A stretch of DNA of 8,875 nucleotides from Actinomycetes bacterium (GTDB lineage: Bacteria; Actinomycetota; Actinomycetes; Actinomycetales; Microbacteriaceae). The notes beneath the pieces were generated by a model that was not told where the DNA came from, ran no database searches, and worked only from the letters and a program-made list of their open reading frames with translations. A program made the position numbers and the translations under genes. The stretch is from positions 1 through 8,875 of the forward strand of contig JAJYSF010000021.1 in the NCBI GenBank assembly GCA_021793715.1, in the 5' to 3' direction. This document shows, piece after piece, positions 1 through 5,690 of this stretch (its first letter is position 1; each line of letters begins with the position of its first letter).

Positions 1-428
1 AGCGGATATTCGCCGGCTCGCTCGGCACCCAAGTCGTGAAGATCTTTGACCTCGTCGTCGCCCGCACCGGTCTGCGCCACCATGAGGCCGCTGCCGCCGG
101 TCTCGCCCCCTGGACCGTGGCGGTCACCGCAGATGACCACAAGGCCTACTACCCCGGCGCCCAACCAGTGCACGTGCGCATCACCGGCGACACCCGAACC
201 GGCCGGCTTCTCGGCGTCCAGATGCTCGGCGCCATCGCCACCGGCGTTGCCAAACGCATCGACACCGCGGCCACAGCCCTATACCACCACATGAGCGTCG
301 AGGAGCTCTCCGACCTCGACCTGTCCTACACCCCACCCCTCGGCTCACCCTGGGACATCCTCCAAGTCGCCGCCCAAGCGTGGAAGCCGAGCGTTCATCC
401 AGCGAGCTCGAAGGCTCCCGGCCCATGA
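1..428 (+). CDS. FAD-dependent pyridine nucleotide-disulphide oxidoreductase, C-terminal part (5' end outside the window)
   Basis: The reading frame is open from base 3, with no start codon needed, to the TGA at 426-428, so the window holds only the C-terminus of about 141 residues. The visible part is the dimerisation domain (Pfam Pyr_redox_dim type) of the NADH oxidase/CoA-disulphide reductase branch. Marks of that branch are AGSLGTQVVKIFDL at the start, TADDHKAYYPGA in the middle, and DLDLSYTPPLGSPWD followed by AAQAW near the end. Known relatives are cytosolic flavoproteins that use NAD(P)H to reduce disulphides, CoA-disulphide or oxygen, and in actinobacteria they often sit close to arsenic or other stress genes. 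The redox-active cysteine and the nucleotide-binding folds lie upstream, so the substrate cannot be named. The tail after AAQAW is a low-complexity extension of about 15 residues. GTG at 36 is an internal Val codon, because the family match continues upstream of it. Confidence 0.85.
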   Translation, partial: RIFAGSLGTQVVKIFDLVVARTGLRHHEAAAAGLAPWTVAVTADDHKAYYPGAQPVHVRITGDTRTGRLLGVQMLGAIATGVAKRIDTAATALYHHMSVEELSDLDLSYTPPLGSPWDILQVAAQAWKPSVHPASSKAPGP

Positions 429-519
429 CCTCACCCATCCGCTCGGTGGTAAGGGAGGCTACTGGTTCAGCCGCTCTTTTGACCTTGTGTCGGGTGCTGG
501 GCGTTACGCTGTCTCACCC

Positions 520-1269
520 ATCTCAGCCAGTCTGGACAACGACCTCCCTAGCGGCTCCATTCCCAAACCGGACATGAAGTTCTCCCTCATCCGGCTTTCC
601 CCCAGGCAGTCGATCGTCCGCATTCCGCGATGCCACCGACGTTGGCGGGCGACCCAAGCTGCGCCTCCGATTCCTTGACCTCAGCGTCAATGACGGGTGG
701 GTGAATAGCCCGAAGGTCAATCCCACAGTCGTCGTCGGTCGCCCAGCCCACCTGGCTAGAGGCCCTTCGATCCAACGGGTTATGCTGTCCCGACCATCTC
801 CGCTACTACCGACTCCTCCGACTTCCGCTCGGCGATCCACTCTTTCGCAGGATCACTGCTTATAGGCCACTGCTCATAGGCCTCGCTGTTACCGGGCATC
901 GCAGGTCGGCAGCCCGCGGCCATCTTGGCAGTGCAGGGACGGATCTCTGCTGTTTCGTCAGTGGACTCTATGAGCGTTCCGCGCTCTGTACACCGACGGG
1001 TTCTTGGGTGCTGCACGTCAAAGGCCTTCGCACCGTAGATGGCCTTCGCCCAGGAAGTACAGGCTCGGCTCCCGCTTAGCCCCACGTCTCCGTGGGGGTG
1101 TAATTGACGACGATGCACGGTTCCTCATCGTACTGACCGCACCCTTGCTCGACGCCCAAGGCGCCTTTGTCATGGCGCTTCTTCGACAGTCGGGTCTCCC
1201 CTTCCGCGGGCCACCAGCTACCGGGCTGCTTAGTCACTACCCGGACCGGACTTGCACCGGCAAGCGCAC
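520..1269 (-). mobile_element. Group II intron without an ORF (minus strand, 5' end at 1269, 3' end approximate)
   Basis: Read on the minus strand, the element begins GTGCG at 1269-1265, the usual group II 5' end, followed by the GGTGCAAGTCCGG motif typical of bacterial intron starts. The last six bases before it, GTTTCG (1275-1270), would be IBS1. An exact complement, CGAAAC, lies at 957-952, intron positions 313-318, in the part of domain I where EBS1 is expected. At about 800-825 the minus strand has a GAGTCGGTAGTAG stretch like the domain II/III region of bacterial introns. Domain V is at 597-565. Only about 200 nt separate that stretch from domain V, so no reverse transcriptase gene fits in domain IV. 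ORFs in this stretch resemble no reverse transcriptase. The 3' end is a guess: domain VI should follow domain V, and an AY end occurs near 520. It is either a natural ORF-less intron needing a maturase in trans, or a deletion derivative. Confidence 0.68.
565..597 (-). ncRNA. Group II intron domain V
   Basis: On the minus strand these 33 bases fold as a group II domain V. The lower stem of eight pairs is 597-590 with 565-572 and contains the catalytic AGC triad at 596-594, with the usual G-U pair at 595/567. A two-base bulge (573-574) follows. The upper stem of five pairs is 589-585 with 575-579, capped by a GAGAA loop (584-580). Domain V is normally 34 nt with a GNRA tetraloop, so the loop is one base short or slightly degenerate. 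The combination of triad, bulge position and stem lengths is hard to get by chance. It is the strongest evidence for the intron. Confidence 0.75.
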
Positions 1270-1341
1270 CGAAACGCAACGGGAGCATGCAACGTCATTG
1301 ATAGAAGAGAAGTCGGCCGACTTTCTCTTGGCGCTTGCGGG

Positions 1342-1473
1342 AACCAGCCCAAGCTCTACGAGGCGATCGCTACGCTCGAAGAGCAGAAGTGGTCGAAGCC
1401 CTACACCGAGAGCTACAAGAGCCACGGCCACGTCGAGACCCGTACCATCTGGACCTCTTCAGAGGCGAGTTGA
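1342..1473 (+). pseudogene. ISAs1-family transposase fragment
   Basis: A plus-strand frame reads GNQPKLYEAI, then KWSKPYTESYKSHGHVETRT and IWTS before the TGA at 1471-1473. This matches by pattern the ISAs1 (H-repeat-associated) transposases, which carry a KGNQPxL segment followed by a conserved (K)xHGRxExRT motif in the DDE catalytic domain. Only about 40 of the usual 350-400 residues remain. There is no start codon with family-like sequence upstream, and the stretch before it (1290-1341) does not look like transposase. It is a dead remnant. Confidence 0.6.
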
Positions 1474-1489
1474 CACCACTAGAGATGAC

Positions 1490-1575
1490 ATAACGATGGT
1501 CCAGCGGTCACGGTAGAGTTCAGCGAGCTCTTCTCCAGGTGCTACAGCTGGGTCAAAGAGTGTGGTGTTGAAGCC
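1490..1575 (-). pseudogene. IS4-family transposase fragment
   Basis: On the minus strand a frame reads NTTLFDPAVAPGEELAELY followed by RDRW. This resembles the IS4-family block around TTLLDPxxAPAxELAxLYxxRWEIE, which contains the region of the catalytic glutamate. Immediately after RDRW the similarity stops (TIVMSSLVV instead of EIExxxxELK), so the E region is lost. Upstream in the same frame, to about 1850, the translation is open but GC-driven and not recognisably transposase. It is a remnant of an element inserted opposite to, and abutting, the ISAs1 fragment. Confidence 0.55.
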
Positions 1576-1866
1576 TCCTGGCCCTTCAGGACCAGGGGCT
1601 TCAAGTTGTTGGTGCCCGGCACTCAGCCGCCAGGATGGGCCCCGGAACGGGTGTCGTCGATGAGGCGTGCGACCGTCCCGGAACGCCGGGTCCCGGTCGT
1701 TATTCTGCGTGCGCTCGGGACCGAACTCACGTCTCTGATTGGGCAAGCCAATCGCCCAATAGGTCGTCGCGACGGGCGGAACGGAGCGTTGCGGAGACAA
1801 CTTCAGAACGCCCAACACTGGATTTGCGACTCTGTAGCGGCTCGAGACCGTCAAACATTATATAAC
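1576..1866. other. Gene-free stretch with overlapping hairpins
   Basis: No convincing gene was found on either strand. The open frames here have no recognisable motif. The only clear structure is at 1737-1760, where GATTGG (1737-1742) can pair with CCAATC (1748-1753), or ATTGGGC (1738-1744) with GCCCAAT (1754-1760). The two hairpins exclude each other. The stretch ends where the promoter of the ArsR operon begins. Confidence 0.4.
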
Positions 1867-1895
1867 TTGACAGCTAACTAACCCACAGGTACAGT
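1867..1895 (+). promoter_or_regulatory. Sigma-70-type promoter of the arsR-SRPBCC operon
   Basis: A perfect -35 box TTGACA (1867-1872) is followed after exactly 17 bases by TACAGT (1890-1895), a fair -10 box. Initiation would fall near 1902, leaving a 5' leader of only about 15 nt before the GTG start at 1917. The local AT-rich run (TATATAACTT before the box) contrasts with the GC-rich surroundings. An ArsR-type repressor commonly binds over such a promoter, but no clear long dyad was found here. Confidence 0.65.
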
Positions 1896-1916
1896 ACTCG
1901 CCATGAGGTGTGAACG

Positions 1917-2273
1917 GTGCCGCTGACCGAGGAACGACTCAACGCCACCTTCACCGCGCTCGCCGATCCTACGAGGCGGGCCATCGTCGGTCGCCTGGCG
2001 CGAGGGGACGCCACGGTGAACGAGCTGGCCGCCCCGTTCGCCATGACCCTGCCAGGTATCTCGAAGCACCTGAAGGTACTGGAGCGGTGCGGGTTGATCT
2101 CGCGATCCCGGCATGCCCAGTTCCGGCCATGCCATTTGGAACGAGCCGCCCTCGACGCGGCGCTCGAGTGGATTGAGGAGCACCGCCGGGTCTGGGACAA
2201 ACGGTTCGACAAGCTCGACGCCCATCTGCGCGATATCCAAACCGACCAGCGAGGAGGCAGGAAGGGCCCATGA
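1917..2273 (+). CDS. ArsR-family winged-helix transcriptional repressor
   Basis: A 118-residue protein, typical in length for small ArsR regulators. ALADPTRRAIVGRLA (about 14-28) and the recognition helix region LPGISKHLKVLERCGLI (about 45-61) are hallmark ArsR sequences. They are followed by the wing and a C-terminal helix rich in charged residues. The ELCVCDL metal box of classical arsenic/cadmium sensors is absent: the equivalent position is VNELAAP. It is therefore not an evident metal sensor and belongs to the subgroup found in front of SRPBCC/AHSA1 genes. The GTG start at 1917 is preferred: it follows a GAGG-containing stretch at about 1905 and gives the normal N-terminus, while the ATG at 1903 is in another frame and soon meets a stop. 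The stop overlaps the next gene's ATG, so the two are translationally coupled. It probably represses its own operon. Confidence 0.92.
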   Translation: MPLTEERLNATFTALADPTRRAIVGRLARGDATVNELAAPFAMTLPGISKHLKVLERCGLISRSRHAQFRPCHLERAALDAALEWIEEHRRVWDKRFDKLDAHLRDIQTDQRGGRKGP

Positions 2274-2731
2274 ACGACCAGCAGTCGGAAGCAGGGGAGC
2301 TGTCCTTCACCCGAGTCTTCGACGCGCCGCGCCCGCTTGTGTTCCGTTGCATGATCGAGCCGGAGCACCTGACTCACTTCTGGGGGCCGCAAGGAACTAC
2401 TGCTCCCCTGGAGCGCATTCGGGTCGACCCCCGCCCGGGCGGGGTGTTCGAAACCGTCATGGTCAACGATGCCGACGGCAGCGAGTACCCGACCAGCGCG
2501 ACCTATGTAAAGATCATCGAGCCGGAGCTGCTCGTGTGGACCGAAGTGCACAGCGGGATGACCGTCACCGCCACCTTCACCGACGTGGGCGAGGATCGCA
2601 CCGAGGTCCACATCCACCAGACCAACGTGCCCGAAGCGTTCCGCCGTCCCGAAGCCCAGGCCGGGTTCTTGACCTCGCTCGACCGCTTAGCCGCCCATCT
2701 CGCCAAGCTCACCGGTTCAGCCAAACGGTGA
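2270..2731 (+). CDS. SRPBCC (START/Bet v 1-like) protein, AHSA1/CalC type
   Basis: A 153-residue soluble protein with the AHSA1 fold pattern. FTRVFDAPRPLVF comes near the N-terminus (strand 1 and helix), EHLTHFWGP about 20 residues later, then DPRPGGVFETVM, the YVKIIEPELLVWTE strand, VTATFTDVGEDRTEVHI, and a C-terminal helix GFLTSLDRLAAHLAKL. The fold forms a hydrophobic ligand cavity. Members paired with ArsR regulators are widespread, but their ligand or reaction is mostly unknown. The ATG overlaps the stop of the regulator gene (ATGA, 2270-2273). The TGA (2729-2731) overlaps the ATG of the next gene, so three genes form one operon. No signal peptide or membrane segment is seen, so it is cytosolic. 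Confidence 0.9.
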   Translation: MNDQQSEAGELSFTRVFDAPRPLVFRCMIEPEHLTHFWGPQGTTAPLERIRVDPRPGGVFETVMVNDADGSEYPTSATYVKIIEPELLVWTEVHSGMTVTATFTDVGEDRTEVHIHQTNVPEAFRRPEAQAGFLTSLDRLAAHLAKLTGSAKR

Positions 2732-2918
2732 TGGCAACCGACGACGCACTGCTGGTGGCGATGATCGTCGATCACCGTCGTCGGCTCACCGAACTGCTGG
2801 CCGCGCAGTCCCCCGGGGAGTGGGACCGTCCCAGCCTGTGTGCCGGATGGAGCGTACGCGAGGTGGTCGCCCACATCGTCATGCCCTTGCGCTACTCGAC
2901 CTGGCGGTTGCTGGCCAT
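2731..2918 (+). pseudogene. Maleylpyruvate isomerase/DinB-like mycothiol-dependent protein, N-terminal fragment
   Basis: From the ATG at 2731 the frame gives about 62 family-like residues. These include LLAAQSPGEWDRPSLCAGWS and VREVVAHIVMPLRYST, the pattern of the mycothiol-dependent maleylpyruvate isomerase N-terminal (MDMPI, TIGR03083-type) domain. The His in VAHIV is the first of the expected metal ligands. Full members have 180-260 residues, so most of the four-helix bundle and the other ligands are gone. From about 2915 the DNA is instead the 3' part of a truncated IS1380 transposase gene read on the other strand. The same frame stays open without family similarity to 3417. The gene was the third of the ArsR operon. 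Mycothiol is specific to actinobacteria, which supports that host assignment. Confidence 0.75.
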
Positions 2919-3801
2919 GGAGGGTGCGGATGCGGCGCACGATGAGGCGACGACCCTTGTAGGTGGTCTCGGCCACTTCGGCCACCCCGTCGAGGCTGTA
3001 GTCGACGATGCGGCGCCAGTCGCCCTCGTCGATGCTCTCGATCGCCCTGGCCAGATGCCTCGTGATGCGCACCCCCATCGAGTAGCGCACGCCCAGACGC
3101 TCGAGGGTCTCGAGCAGCACCTGGTTGTAGAAGCCGGCGTCGAAACGCATGGCGAGCTCGCCTATCGCACCGGTCCGGCGCAGGCGGGCGACGAGTTCCT
3201 CGATGAAGCGCTTGGCCCCGCGCTGGGTGTTGGCCGGCCCCTTTCTCAGCCGCGCATGGAGCACCTCGCCGGTACCGGCCCGGGTGGCGAGGATCGGGTG
3301 ATAGCAGCGGACCTTGGTGTAGCCGAAGCCAGCTCCTTGCTTTGTGTGCCCGCACAGCTCGCAGATGGTGGAGTCGACGTCGATGACCAAGTCCCCTGGT
3401 CCTGGTCCTGCACCTAGGGCCCAGGCTCCGCGAAGGGACTCGCCTACTACCTTGTCCAGCTGACGCAGATGCCCGAAGGTAAAGGCCCACAGGAACGTGC
3501 CGAGCGTCGAGGGTGCCATCACCGTGTGGCCGAGCACCGCCGCTGTCGAACCGGAGCGCAGCACATCTGCGTGATCTATATGGGTGGCGCCGGCCACCAT
3601 GGCGTGTACGAGGGTGAGAACCTTGCGTCCCGGGCGCGCCCCGCCGATGCGCCCGGCCATGCGAACGGTGCTGTTGATGAGCTTCTCGAGACCCAGGCGA
3701 CCCACGAGCGTCGCCATGAGCAGCAGCCCGGCGTTAGCGACCAGGTTCGGATCGTCGAATGTTACCTCGATGCGGTCAATTCCGCGCGAGACTGCGGTCA
3801 C
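2911..3801 (-). pseudogene. IS1380-family transposase, C-terminally truncated
   Basis: The minus-strand frame starts GTG at 3801, with an AGGAGG ribosome site about 8 bases upstream. It gives about 295 family-like residues beginning with IEVTFDDPNLVANAGLLL, a typical IS1380 N-terminus. Two DDE acidic residues are visible: D141/D143 in LVIDVDSTICE and D221 in MRFDAGFYN. The similarity ends near YKGRRLIVRRIRT, residues 281-293. The family usually reaches 430-480 residues and carries the third catalytic acidic residue further on, so this copy cannot transpose. The frame happens to stay open to 2503, antisense to the MDMPI fragment and the SRPBCC gene, giving a misleading 432-residue ORF. No right terminal inverted repeat is present. 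The left end should lie between 3802 and about 3900, but I could not define it. Confidence 0.85.
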
Positions 3802-3922
3802 TGAAAGTGCCTCCTCGGGTTGGGGGTCCGGCGGCGTAGAGCACCGTCATTCTCCCAGCCCGGGAGGCCTTTTACGCGAATGCCCGCTGCGAGTCAGCTG
3901 TTACAAATCGGTGGATCCAGAC

Positions 3923-4318
3923 TCAGGTCATCTCCACCCGCTGGCGAAGCCAGTCGGCGAACCAGGACTCGTCGACCTCATGTGCAGCCACAGCCAGCAT
4001 GGCCTGCTCGGCGTCGTCGACATCAGGCGGATCCGGCGACCAGACGATCCTGTTGAGATCGAGGAAGAGGACGAGCGCGGCCCATGCAGCACGCTTGTTC
4101 CCATCGGGGAGGGGGTGGTTCCATGCGAGGCGACAGGTGAGCACGGCCGCTTTGTCGATGACGTCGGGGTAGAACTCCTCGCCGCCGAAGCTGGCCGAAG
4201 GCGCGTGCAGCGCCGAATCAGCCAGATCGATCCTCGCCGCCTTCGAGAGCACCGCGGCCTCGATCCCGGTGACCTGCTCTGCCAGCCAGAGGTACTCGGC
4301 CAGGCTGAGGTATCGCAT
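3923..4318 (-). CDS. Doc/Fic-type toxin (death-on-curing family)
   Basis: A protein of about 131 residues from the ATG at 4318, close to the 126-residue Doc of phage P1. The core motif HPLPDGNKR (about residues 68-76) fits the Doc variant of the Fic motif, HxFx(D/N)(A/G)NKR. Other family marks are the N-terminal RYLSLAEYLWLAEQVTG and SALHAPSASFGGEEFYPDVI before the motif, and helix-forming AAWAALVLFLDLNR after it. Doc proteins phosphorylate elongation factor Tu; canonical Fic proteins AMPylate. The Leu in the motif where Phe is common leaves the chemistry uncertain. The start overlaps the antitoxin stop (TGATG). A GTG at 4321 would add one residue. The gene order, antitoxin first, is the usual one for type II modules. 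Confidence 0.85.
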   Translation of the reverse strand: MRYLSLAEYLWLAEQVTGIEAAVLSKAARIDLADSALHAPSASFGGEEFYPDVIDKAAVLTCRLAWNHPLPDGNKRAAWAALVLFLDLNRIVWSPDPPDVDDAEQAMLAVAAHEVDESWFADWLRQRVEMT

Positions 4319-4527
4319 CACCTGGCGAGTCGGTCGAGGAGCTCCTTGTCTCGCTCCAGCAGCTTGCGAGCGCGAGTCACGAAGTCCTTGTCCTCCCGTA
4401 CGCGCGCAACCTCAGCGCTGAGCGAGTCGACGATCAACGCGTTCACGCTGGTGCCGCGAACGCGAGCAACCGCCTCCGCTTCGTCGGCCAGCTCATCGGG
4501 CAACCTGACCGTGGTTTGCTTTGCCAT
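4318..4527 (-). CDS. Ribbon-helix-helix (CopG/Arc-type) antitoxin
   Basis: A 69-residue protein from the ATG at 4527. KQTTVRLPDELADEAEAVAR gives the DNA-binding beta strand and first helix, and GTSVNALIVDSLSAEVARVR completes the ribbon-helix-helix (about residues 3-45). The rest (DKDFVTRARKLLERDKELLDRLAR) is a charged helix that would fold on the toxin. A longer frame reaches back to 4698, but the conserved start is MAKQTTVRLP and the palindromic operator lies just before it, so the short form is chosen. The ribosome site is weak. Phage P1 Doc is paired with a Phd-fold antitoxin, whereas this one has the ribbon-helix-helix fold. It should repress its own promoter together with the toxin. Confidence 0.85.
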   Translation of the reverse strand: MAKQTTVRLPDELADEAEAVARVRGTSVNALIVDSLSAEVARVREDKDFVTRARKLLERDKELLDRLAR

Positions 4528-4537
4528 GACTTCATGG

Positions 4538-4553
4538 TATCGCGATATCGCGA
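4538..4553. promoter_or_regulatory. Operator candidate of the toxin-antitoxin pair: tandem palindromic TATCGCGA
   Basis: The 8-mer TATCGCGA occurs twice in direct tandem, at 4538-4545 and 4546-4553. Bases 4540-4553 form a perfect 14-bp palindrome and 4538-4547 a perfect 10-bp one. The block ends 10 bp upstream of the antitoxin ATG. Ribbon-helix-helix antitoxins bind as dimers of dimers to closely spaced short repeats, so this fits an autoregulatory site overlapping the promoter. A -10-like element on the minus strand may be the TACCAT just inside the block. Confidence 0.6.
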
Positions 4554-4882
4554 CACTCCCGATCACCGGTCGGGTTCGCGCCCTGGACGGACGGGTCCTG
4601 TGAAGCTGCAGGTCACGTATGTGGCGTACCCGGCCTCCCACAATGCGGACCTCGAGCCGTTGGTCGAGAGGCCCGCGATCAGCCTGGCGGCTCGGCACAC
4701 GAAGGCCCTCCGTGCGGGGTACTCGGCGTGAGAGGGCTCCACCGGGTCGCCACTACGGTCGCCAGCACCCCCGCCAGCACGGTCGCCCATCCTGAACGGA
4801 GGGGGTCGCGTGCGCTAAAGGACCAGCGTGTCGCTACTCCACCCCCGCCAGTCGCGAACCCCGACTCCTTGGGAGTGTTCTC
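4554..4882. other. Gene-poor stretch upstream of the replication-relaxation gene, with a 12-bp tandem repeat
   Basis: No recognisable gene was found. A plus frame ending at the TGA 4731-4733 contains VTYVAYPASHNADLEPLVE, and the opposite strand reads CRAARLIAGLSTNGSRSALW. Neither matches a family I know. The only clear structure is the tandem repeat at 4745-4792. The ribosome site for the downstream gene is GGGAG at 4871-4875. Confidence 0.4.
4745..4792. repeat. Four 12-bp tandem repeats (iteron-like)
   Basis: Units start at 4745, 4757, 4769 and 4781, with the consensus GGTCGCCAGCAC. GGTCGCC begins units 1, 2 and 4; unit 3 begins CCCCGCC; units 2 and 3 share the last eight bases. The repeats end about 90 bp before the start of a replication-relaxation gene. 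Iterons are a normal feature of plasmid or integrative-element replication regions, but four diverged 12-mers in GC-rich DNA could also be an ordinary short tandem repeat. Confidence 0.5.
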
Positions 4883-5217
4883 ATGACTGCTTCTTCTCTC
4901 CGGCCGAGGGCCGTCGACGGGCTCGTGATGTCGGTGGCGCACCGGCTGACCGAACGGGACCGGATCATCTTGACCATGCTCTACCGACACCGCGTGTTCA
5001 CCACCGACCAGCTGGCCGAGATGTACTTCGACAACACGAACACCGCCCAGCACCGCTTGACCACGCTCTACCGACTCCGGCTCCTCGACCGCTTCCAACC
5101 GCTACGCGAGCCTCCCGTACCACTACGTGCTCGACCAGTTGGGCGCGATGGTGGTCGCGGCCGAACGCGGCGAGGATCTCGACACGTCGCTCTGGCGGGC
5201 CGACAAGGCGCTCACCA
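4883..5217 (+). pseudogene. Replication-relaxation family protein, frameshifted and truncated
   Basis: The ATG at 4883 follows GGGAG at 4871-4875 with a 7-base gap. The first frame gives LTERDRIILTMLYRHRVFTT, then DQLAEMYFDN and RLTTLYRLRLLDRFQP. This is the winged-helix N-terminus of the replication-relaxation family (PF13814-type), known from actinobacterial plasmids and integrative elements. After FQP (5101) the frame is lost. Removing one C at about 5102 restores YASLPYHYVLDQLGAMVVAA, the conserved continuation, then ERGEDLDTSLWRADKALT, up to about 5217. A one-base insertion is therefore likely. After 5217 the family sequence stops and a serine recombinase tail begins in a third frame. 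About 110 of the usual 200-300 or more residues remain. Two independent lesions make it non-functional. Confidence 0.72.
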
Positions 5218-5690
5218 GCCGAGCGCCTGCCGGCAGAAGCGCTGGACGCGGAGATCCTCGACGCGCTCCTCTGCACCTACGAGCGCACCGACCTCTTCGA
5301 CAAGGCCGTCGTCGAGGCGGGGATCACCAAGGCCGAAGACGCCATCGAGCGCTACCTCTCGGCGTTCGAGTCCGGGACGCTGTCCGAAGCCCAGTGCGCC
5401 AAGCGTCTGGAGGGGCTCGCCGCCAAGGTGCGCAACCTCCGCCAACGGCGTGAGGAGCTGGTCGTCGCCGTTCAGCAGGCGTCGGCCACCGCACCCGACG
5501 CCGAGGTGATCGACGAGATGCGACAACACATCGAGAAGGCCGTCATCGGCGGCACCGTGCCAGCGCGCAAGGCGATCCTCCGGGCGCTCGTCCACGAGAT
5601 CCGCGTCGAAGGTCGCGACCGCGTTATATCGTGGTTCCGCGTGCCAGGCGGCGCGAACTCGACGGTTCGCGCCCTGGCGCGATCGGCCGG
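5218..5690 (+). pseudogene. Large serine recombinase, C-terminal part only
   Basis: The frame from 5218 gives ERLPAEALDAEILDALL, the segment that follows the zinc ribbon in large serine recombinases. A predicted coiled coil comes next, with AIERYLSAFESGTLSEAQC and RLEGLAAKVRNLRQRREEL, and then the conserved AILRALVHEIRVEGRDRVIS with WFRVP near 5640. The catalytic serine domain, the recombinase domain and most zinc-binding cysteines are missing, and there is no start or ribosome site. The gene was fused to the replication-relaxation fragment by deletion. Such recombinases integrate and excise phages and integrative elements, so this marks a decayed integrase. The frame stays open to 6099 but loses family character after about 5690; the natural end is not clear. 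Confidence 0.72.

Noticed and set aside
780..1118. Minus-strand open frame of about 112 codons
   Set aside because: It lies within intron domains I-III; stretches that look conserved are explained by RNA structure, not by a protein family.
1004..1516. Plus-strand open frame of about 170 codons across the intron region
   Set aside because: Composition-driven frame with no family motif; it overlaps the group II intron structure and the ISAs1 fragment, which is in another frame.
2113..3417. 434-codon plus-strand frame
   Set aside because: A start inside the ArsR gene in the wrong frame runs through the SRPBCC gene. Only the part from 2731 to about 2918 is real (MDMPI-like); the rest is antisense of the transposase.
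2879..3490. 203-codon minus-strand frame
   Set aside because: Shadow of the IS1380 transposase in another frame, Arg/Ala-rich with no motif.
3852..3873. Possible plus-strand terminator: CTCCC/GGGAG stem with TTTT a few bases later
   Set aside because: Only a 5-bp stem, with the T-run short and separated from it; no plus-strand gene ends just before it.
4516..4733. Plus-strand frame ending ALRAGYSA and its antisense counterpart
   Set aside because: Neither strand gives a family match or a convincing ribosome site; left as unexplained DNA.
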